Under the pieces are notes generated by a model. It ran no database searches. It was given only the letters and a program-made list of their open reading frames with translations, and was not told where the DNA came from. Made by a program: the position numbers and the translations under genes. A stretch of 64,000 bases of DNA from Oegoconia quadripuncta (taxonomy: Eukaryota > Arthropoda > Insecta > Lepidoptera > Autostichidae). The number at the start of each line of letters is the position of its first letter. The stretch's first letter is position 1. Of the stretch, positions 56,791 to 64,000 are shown one piece after another. Location: assembly GCA_949316235.1 (NCBI GenBank), contig OX438749.1:10806914-10870913 (forward strand), read 5' to 3'.

Positions 56791-57054
56791 AGGTATATTT
56801 TTTTAAATAACTGATAGTAGGATAATGAATATTCTAGGTAAACCAACTACAGTCTCTAAAATAACCCTCTTGTCTAGACTATCATTTTAGGGAACTGCGG
56901 ATGGTATAGTTATACCAGGTGGTATACCATGGTATACCAGGTATATTTTTTTAAATAAGATAGTAGGATAATGAATATTCTAGGTAAACCAACTACAGTC
57001 TCTAAAATAACCCTCTTGTCTAGACTATCATTTTAGGGAACTGCGGATGGTATA
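56791..57054 (+). repeat. direct duplication, period 148 bp
   Basis: 56791-56908 and 56939-57054 match apart from a short indel. They are separated by a 30-bp palindromic spacer of GGTATACCATGGTATACC type. Confidence 0.88.
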
Positions 57055-57246
57055 ACTAAAATAGCCAGTACGCTACCATTAATCATGTAAACTAGCCCTG
57101 TATTATTAATTCTGGAATCGACTGTATCTATTCTTTATTTATGTAACCACTAGTTTTCCGTCCGCGGTTTCGCTTATTGATTACTTCGGAGCGTATTCGT
57201 TTTCCTCTTTTATGGAAGTCGGTTAGACTCAACGTAACTATAATAT

Positions 57247-57334
57247 TTAACATGTTCACGGGCACTAAACCAGACACAATAGAAGTTTTATTGTTATTAA
57301 GTCTATAGGTGTTCAGTGTCCGTCAACGTGTTAA
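57247..57334. mobile_element. 88-bp TTAA-flanked MITE, copy 3
   Basis: Same length and ends (TTAA...GTTCAGTGTCCGTCAACGTG then TTAA) as copy 1. Confidence 0.75.
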
Positions 57335-57571
57335 TTGGATATTTTTATTTTTATTAATAATATGTGTAAGATAAAAACTGTTACTGAATGTCTATTTCTA
57401 TGAATTAGCCTTAGGAGATAATCTTATGCCATGGGTAACTTTTCTGGTGGGTCCTTTTAAGAAATACAATTCCATAGCATATTAATTTAATATGTCTCTT
57501 AAGGTTTAACCAGCGTTAGCATATTAAACGCCTGATAATATTTTTTTCTACGACAAAACTACTTTTCTTCA

Positions 57572-57700
57572 GCATCATCATCATCATCATCGTATCAGCC
57601 ACAGAACTTCCACTGCTGAACATAGGCATCCCCCATAGTATTCCAGAGTGACTGGTTGGAAGCGACCTGCATCCAGCGATTGCCCAAGACCTTTATCACC
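57572..57700 (-). mobile_element. RTE-type LINE 3' end (minus)
   Basis: Reverse complement of the same terminus: (CATCAT)n, CCACTGCTGAACATAGGC and CCAGAGTGACTGGTTGG. Confidence 0.72.
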
Positions 57701-57834
57701 TGTCCACCTTGTAAGTGGCCCTCCTATGCTGCGCTTGCTAGTACGTGATCTCTACTCGAGAACATTAATGGCGTAAATCCGTAGGCGAACTAAGGTCACT
57801 GACATAGCCCAGCCGATTAGCAAGTTGAAGTCAA

Positions 57835-58114
57835 ATCAAATATATTTGTTAATTCTTATAAAACAATAAAATATCTTTACACATACACACAGCGCCATCT
57901 AGGTCCACAGTAATCATCTAGGCTTGTGTTATGGATATCAGATGCTTGATAAACTACACAAATACATTTTTTTTGTAAATAAATAACATCCATAACTCGG
58001 GAACACGTCATGTCTGTATTCTTCTTACAAACATATGCCCTCTAGCGGGATTCGAACCCCCGCGACCTCTTGGTAAAGCAGTCAGTTTCTAACCACTACA
58101 CCAAGCAGGTCGTC
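57835..58114 (-). mobile_element. SINE family B, copy 6 (minus strand)
   Basis: Reverse complement of the family: ACACACAGCGCCATCTAGG at the left, GGGATTCGAACC and ACCAAGCAGGTCGTC at the right. Confidence 0.87.
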
Positions 58115-58206
58115 ATATCATGGTATATTAAATCATAAAATCTACATAATAATACCTAATTGCAACTGTAACACTAGTGGAACTAGGAAAATCCTGTCTT
58201 TCAGGC

Positions 58207-58285
58207 GAAGTGGCAGTAGGTAGGGCACATAGCTCGAAGAACTGCATCAGTTCTTTGATATATGTGCCCTGCCCACTGCCACTTC
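58207..58285. repeat. 38-bp inverted repeat with 3-base loop, RTE-derived
   Basis: Arms 58207-58244 and 58248-58285 differ at about five of 38 positions. Each arm matches RTE ORF sequence encoding WQ.AGHIAR, so this is a head-to-head pair of LINE pieces rather than an obvious gene. Confidence 0.75.
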
Positions 58286-59305
58286 AACTTGCTAATTGGC
58301 TGATTTCTTCATTCCTGATTCGATTACACAGTGAAACGCCGAACTCGTTTGAGTCTTCTTATGAGGCCCGTAGTATAACATAGCACGTTTCAGTGCCATG
58401 AGTCATCATTGGTAACACACATTGATTAACGATTTTAGTCTTCAAGCACCTTTACCTCAGTAAAGACTAGACTTTTCTGTACTTCCTATAAATATAATAT
58501 CCATGTGTTATAGTTACATATAAAACTTGAGGAAAAATTCTTTAAATGATAATGAAACCCGTTTAACAACTCACAAACAGACAGACGCGGATAGCGACAT
58601 TGTTTCATACTATTCAGAGACTACACTAAACAGTTTCGTTACAAAAATATTATAGTAACGACAGCCTGCGACATGCACCCATAAGTCACATTTAGCCGTG
58701 AGCAGTCACACATAGAATTAAATGGCTCGGAACTGAGATAGTTGACTTACTGCCCGCGGTCGTATCAACCAGCAATTTCCTCTGTTGTGAGCCAAAACAG
58801 AGTTCTGGATCGAATAGGAGGACAAATATAACCACGTTTTATTACGTGTTCAAACTGAATCTACTCCATTGATAATATTAATGGAAGCCATTAACCAAAC
58901 CAATATTTTAAGAGTCATCATGAGAAAACCATGCCTGACATTGATGAAGTATAATGTCCTACGTGGACTCAATTATACCTATACCGAGGCAGGTAAATAT
59001 TTGTATATATTATGAGGTATTATTATTATATTTTTCTAGATTATCCTTTATTCAGATATAAATTGTTTTTCATAATCTGGATCCAGTGCTCCATTTGGGT
59101 AAGCTTAGGAAAATGCGTGCCGTCCTCATCCTCATTGTGGATATAACCGTCTTCCGCACCGCAATCGTATGGTAAGTCTTCGTGGACCCTTGTTGAGGTA
59201 ACAGTTTCACTGGCCAACTCCCATCCGGATCCGATTTATCGTTTATTATCGATTTAGAACCGTCACTAACAAGGTTGCCAAACACGGCTCTATGTTGTGT
59301 GGTTT

Positions 59306-59617
59306 TTATGCACAACAGGATAGCACTTGACCTCAATCACACATGATGTTAAGTGAAGATGAGGTCGAAAGTGGAAGCGTACTGACCCGGAAACCCTATC
59401 TTTCTGCGACTGGCTATCTTATCTCGGACAACCGGACAATGCTATTAACATGGCTTATGGCGGCAGAGTTAGAAAAGAGGGTGGTAGCTAGCTAGGCATA
59501 CATTTAAAATGCCCTACCACCATCCAAACCGAGTACTAAGCATGTACCCTGCTGGTGTTTGAATTCGCAACCACACATTCGTAGACCCTGTATTGACATT
59601 TAGCCACGGCGACGGTT
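59306..59617 (-). mobile_element. SINE family C, nearly full length (minus)
   Basis: Starts ATGCACAACAGGATAGCACT and ends in the reverse-complement head TAGCCACGGCGACGG; the B box is degraded. Confidence 0.85.
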
Positions 59618-60130
59618 AAAAGCTGTATGATGATTAAAATAGTCGTTTTATGAAGTGCCTCCACCAACAATTATATAGGTATTCCATATAGGTTTAGCTT
59701 GTTACAGACTATTACATGAGGTATGTACTTATATATTAGTAGCATAATGTAACCTAGGATAACCTAATAAACTGATTTTGCACAGGTTGTTATATAGGTC
59801 GAACTTATAGCCTATCTTACCTTACAAATCACGTCGCCGTCACAGCTGAGCTAGTGTTTAAGGTAAACAGAAGTCCAATATAAGAAAGTAGTGAACAAGA
59901 ATTATCACATGTGTAGTCGGGCAGGCTGGCACCGTCCCAGGAAAAGTTCCGGGCAGACACAAAGCCCGATAAATCCTCCTCGCTATGGTCACAAGATAAA
60001 TTAAAACTTGCCCACACTGATCATAGCGGAACGTTGTTATTACACCGGATGTATTGGTCTATTAATTCGATGTATTGTGAATTGGAGAATTAGAACGAAA
60101 GTAATTTTTGTTTTACTACCTTAACTTTAA

Positions 60131-60170
60131 CCACCTCCGTGGCTCAATGAAAACAACATTGGGTTTGCGA
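60131..60170 (+). mobile_element. SINE family C head fragment
   Basis: CCACCTCCGTGGCTCAATGA and CAACATTGGGTTTGCGA only; the rest is absent. Confidence 0.65.
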
Positions 60171-60224
60171 AAAATTAAACTACCTATGCCAATACCTTCT
60201 ATTTCACTCACCTAATATGCCCTA

Positions 60225-60495
60225 TTTTTTCCTTACGGTAAAAAAACCCAACCGGTATAATTGTAACGTCACGATCTTTATCCCAAATGGTGTGGTCAGA
60301 GGTATCCGGTACCGTTGATGTTGTTTTCTCCTTACGAAATATACAGAATGGCACACATGTACCTAAATGAGCCCAACGCATCGCTGTTAAAACATCCATA
60401 TTTACATATGGAAAGGTTTGTTTTGGTTTTGGTAGAAAGTTCTATAGTCACCTTATCAACACCCACAGGAAGAGACGGGTTGGTTCGATGAGATA
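60225..60495 (-). repeat. inverted copy of the 38-kb interspersed repeat
   Basis: TTTATCCCAAATGGTG, ACGAAATATACAGAATGGCA and CATCGCTGTTAAAACATC are reverse complements of motifs in the family at 38 and 47 kb. Confidence 0.5.
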
Positions 60496-61090
60496 AAAAT
60501 ATAGTATCACTTTTTGAGTTAATCCCTATCTCTAGAAGTGATACTATGTTTTTATCTCATTATTAGGTAAGTATGGCATCTCGCCAAACTATGTTCTAAT
60601 TGTTATCGTCAAAATTTATTGTAAATTATTTTGTGCAATGAAGAGTATTTGAATTTGTAATTTTTTTATGTCACTTTTTTAAAACAACTTATAGTGTTAC
60701 TATTCCCATTGTAGTATATCTATAAAAATTCCCATTTGTAATATTTATCAGTTTCAACAAGAATGTTTCAGTAAGCTTGAGGCTTGTACACAAAGTATAC
60801 TCATTTATTTTGTCAGTGACCATATGAAAGCGGTATAATTTTGTATAGAGACTCGAGTTTACGACAGACCCTTTACATAATCATCCATGTAGGTACCTCT
60901 GGTAAGGGTTGTTACAGTCGACATAATAACAAGTATTTGCTTATCTACTATTAAATTTATAATCCGTGTCGTGTCGTTTCTGCTGCGTAAAAATACTGAA
61001 CCAATCTGTCTCTTTCTTCGTGTCGTAAAAGGCGATTATAGGACTTACATCAGTAAACATCTAAATACATGGGTTCACGTATGATTTTTA

Positions 61091-61612
61091 TACAGGGTGA
61101 AAGGTAAAACGATAAATTCCTGTTAAGAAGTGATAGTGGACCTGATTTGCAATAAATATTTCCCTATGAAGTAGTGGAGAAAAGAACAGTTTGTTCAAAT
61201 AAAAATTTGACTTCAGCGAAAACTTTTTCCCACCGTTCTAGTAATTTTTAGTATTATGTAATGTAACCTTAAATGAAAGCCGAGGAAACACGGAAGTATT
61301 TTTGATAGGATTATTTTGTAGAAATAACTAGCGGCCTCTCTCGTTAAATTTTTATTTACAATTTTCACAATACACGTCGTTTGGCAAGACAGGTAATGTT
61401 ATAAGCATTGGCATGACCTTAGGTAACCACATAAAGCTTTTCAAGGTTTTATTTTTATTTAAATTTTAAGAGGCCAATTTTGAAAAATGCTAAAAAAAAA
61501 TATCTCACAAACTGTTACCATTTCGCCACCACTTCATAGGGATATATCTATAGCAAATCGGGTCTACTGTTAGTCCTTAAAAGGAATCTATCGTTTAACC
61601 TTTCACCCTGTA
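61091..61612. mobile_element. TA-flanked MITE with long inverted repeats, 522 bp
   Basis: Ends TACAGGGTGAAAGGT...ACCTTTCACCCTGTA, with TA duplications at 61089-61090 and 61613-61614. Imperfect inverted repeats extend about 100 bp inward. The TACAGGG tip is shared with elements 1-3, which suggests a related Tc1/mariner source. No ORF. Confidence 0.85.
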
Positions 61613-62742
61613 TATTTTCAAAGTGTGAACTGGCGAATGTTGCCTCACTTTTAATATTTGGAACGCCCAGTCTTAAATTTGGGCAATATCTGACCAACCC
61701 ATTTGGGATAGAGGTCGTTATATTATGTATGTATGGTAAATTGCGTTCTATTATATAGTATTCTCGGGAAAGGCCTCTGAAAATGCATTGTAATAAAAAA
61801 CGTGATATACTTAAGCACACTATAAATAAATATTTTTTAGCTTTAGGTATTTACGAAACGGTAGTAGAACAAACCCTATTAAATGATAAGGAAAATGATT
61901 AGGGCAAAGATGAGAGGAAAGCGCGTTAATGCCTTATTCTGAAATTATAAATTGTTTGAAATGTCAGAATTATATTAAACTATGCTGTTATGTTAATTAG
62001 GTATACAGCAAAAAGTCAGTGCATAATTGAAGTGTTGCAATGATGTAGGCGACTATGTAATTTCTACAACCAGAGCATACAAATATATATTAGTAGGTAG
62101 TGAATTAGTCGAAAGTAAAGTCGCAAAGCATGAGTTACAGGAGTGTAAGTATACGAGAAAGTGGCGCTACCAGACTAAGCACGTAGGCATAATAAAAACA
62201 TTAGGTAATAGGCGCAAATTAGTTGAAATAATTATTACATACGTCATATTTCATCAAGACTTTTATTTGATATATGAATAAAAAATGCACCGACAAAATG
62301 GCGGCTGGAGGTGGCCATATTGATTTCTTATTAAAAACCCATCAAACCGTTCACACTTCAGGTTGCGCCAAAGAAACGAATACACTTTCATACGTACATA
62401 CATATTATGTACTGACATACATATACCCAATATTACTCTGCTTACGTAGTCGGTAAAAATATTTACATTATTTTTTGTATTAAATACGATAGGTTACAAC
62501 TGACTGATTGTTAAATGACGTAAGTAATCATGCTCTGCACAATCAAAATTTAGTAAAAAGCAGGCAGAATGTGAACATTTAATACATGTACATAGAACGT
62601 ATATAATGTATAGGTATAAGCGTACATTACCCATTCATAACATACTAATATTTTCTTTTAAAATTGTCCTATATGAGAAGGTAACCACATTTAATGCGAA
62701 CAAAAATAATGAAACCCAGAACAAAATATATACTTTTATATC

Positions 62743-62990
62743 ACGACGGCGACGAGTTGTTTGGTATACCAATAGGTCGCGAGTTCGAATCCCGCTAGGT
62801 GGATATGTTGATGATGAATACAGACATGCTGATTCCGATATTTGGAATAAATGAAAAATTTATGTAAGTATTTATTTAGAAAGAAAATGTATTTGTGTAG
62901 TTTATTAACTATCCGGTATCCATAATACAAGCCTAGTTGCTTAGTATGGAACTAGATGGCGCTGTGTGTATGTGCAAATATATTTATTTC
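62743..62990 (+). mobile_element. SINE family B, copy 7
   Basis: The head is partly deleted, the B box is GAGTTCGAATCCC, and the body is intact to GATGGCGCTGTGTGT. Confidence 0.8.
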
Positions 62991-64000
62991 TATTTATCAT
63001 AACTCTACCCATGTACTACTACTACACGCGGCCGCACGACAACCGTAACATTTCCAGTTTAAGGTGGACTCGTTGCATTCACATATCCGATAGTGTCACG
63101 CCGTCGCCGCCAGCTCACGTGTTACGGTCACCTTGTTGTCGACTGTACACAGGCATACAAGCTATACCTAACTAACGTAAGTTAGAAAACTAACAAAACA
63201 GGTTACAATAACGCTAAGGCGAAAAAAGATAGAAGGAAAGATCGATACATGATATGTGTTAGATGTTATAATAAATAATTAGTGAACGACCCGCACTTGT
63301 CATCACCACGGCTAGGTCATAGTACAAAAGTATAGGTATTATCGTTTGTGGAAGTGCGGTAGAGATGATTACTTTTAACAACTTGTTACGAGGTAAGGTC
63401 TGTATTATGAGTGCCCAATGATACGCAGGTACTAATGCTGGGGTGTTTATTGAGGGCCAGCGTTAATTGTGTTACTTACTGCCCGTAATAACAATTTTAT
63501 ATTACTTTAGGCACTCTTGCTTTGTATTTTATTTAATATGAGGTAAAAAGTTTACGTTAGACACGGTTTCATTTAATGCTTCATTGTTATGATCACAGAG
63601 GTATCCACCGGTTCAGCGAATATGTAAAGAAACTTCAAATAACTTAGTACAACATATGTTTTCAATAAAATTAGTGATGGATGGAAGTTCTGAACCAAGG
63701 AAAGCTTCAGTTACAGAAATACCTAACTGATTAACGTTTTCGGTAAATCTACTACCGATTGGAACAAACACATACCTATTTATTCACCGAAAAAGATACG
63801 CTTGAGTCGTGTATTAAATATTATGTAAATGAATAAGCGGAAAAACCGGAAATCTCGTACGTAGTCGTATATTTTCAGCGAATCTCAAGAGGCGGCACAC
63901 GGAATGAAATAAACATTTATTAAATCATGCCATATACGATGCAAGCCAGAAATGAGTATTTTATTACCAACCCTACCGTTATAAATTGTAGGCACATGAT
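62991..64000. other. no gene seen; small GC-rich patch
   Basis: 63020-63160 is GC-rich with GCGGCCGC and an E-box CACGTG at about 63115, but no convincing exon. The remainder is AT-rich. Confidence 0.4.

Noticed and set aside
58207..58285. Pre-microRNA
   Set aside because: The arms are RTE coding sequence in head-to-head orientation, with no conserved miRNA seed known to me and a 3-base loop; kept only as a possible siRNA source.
1..64000. CRISPR arrays, operons or bacterial-type defence systems
   Set aside because: The window is animal nuclear DNA; the direct repeats seen are SINEs, MITEs and local duplications, with no regular spacer arrays.

Overview
This is a eukaryotic, almost certainly lepidopteran (moth or butterfly), nuclear window. 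The evidence is small exons separated by AT-rich introns, a dense population of tRNA-headed and 5S-rRNA-headed SINEs ending in (GATGAT)n, RTE-type LINE tails, a repeat family typical of Lepidoptera, and TA- and TTAA-flanked DNA transposons. I cannot name the species.

Region 1, positions 1-29743 (+ strand): the 3' part of TAF1, the largest TFIID subunit. I could chain thirty coding exons with compatible reading phases. They give 1557 codons plus a TAA stop; the N-terminal (TBP-binding) part lies upstream of the window. In order, the exons encode the conserved acidic/WEDD region, the DUF3591 (acetyltransferase-like, TAF7-binding) core, the winged-helix segment, a CCHC zinc knuckle, two tandem bromodomains, two AT-hooks split between two exons (the second on a symmetrical 57-nt exon), and an acidic tail. 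One further 78-nt in-frame open segment with good splice sites lies just before the zinc-knuckle exon and may be a cassette exon. Poly(A) signals follow the stop. The introns hold SINE, LINE and MITE debris, including a perfect 129-bp tandem duplication.

Region 2, 30.5-34.3 kb: a transposon cluster. A 420-bp MITE is abutted at its TA by a 759-bp non-autonomous Tc1/mariner-type element. After a 445-bp gap comes a 2124-bp element with 270-bp inverted repeats and an intact 353-codon DDD transposase. The 759-bp element is an internal-deletion derivative of the same family. A related but diverged and broken relative lies at 41.0-42.1 kb. All three carry a tRNA B-box-like T-arm inside their terminal repeats.

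Region 3, 34.3-64 kb: no gene that I can recognise. It holds scattered repeats, several palindromic MITEs, an RTE-derived hairpin and a CpG-dense block at about 43.65-44.33 kb. That block looks like a promoter or first-exon region (possible TATA plus initiator on the minus strand, possible splice donor on the plus strand); its gene, if any, would lie mostly outside what can be read here.

No rRNA gene, intact tRNA gene or CRISPR array was seen.
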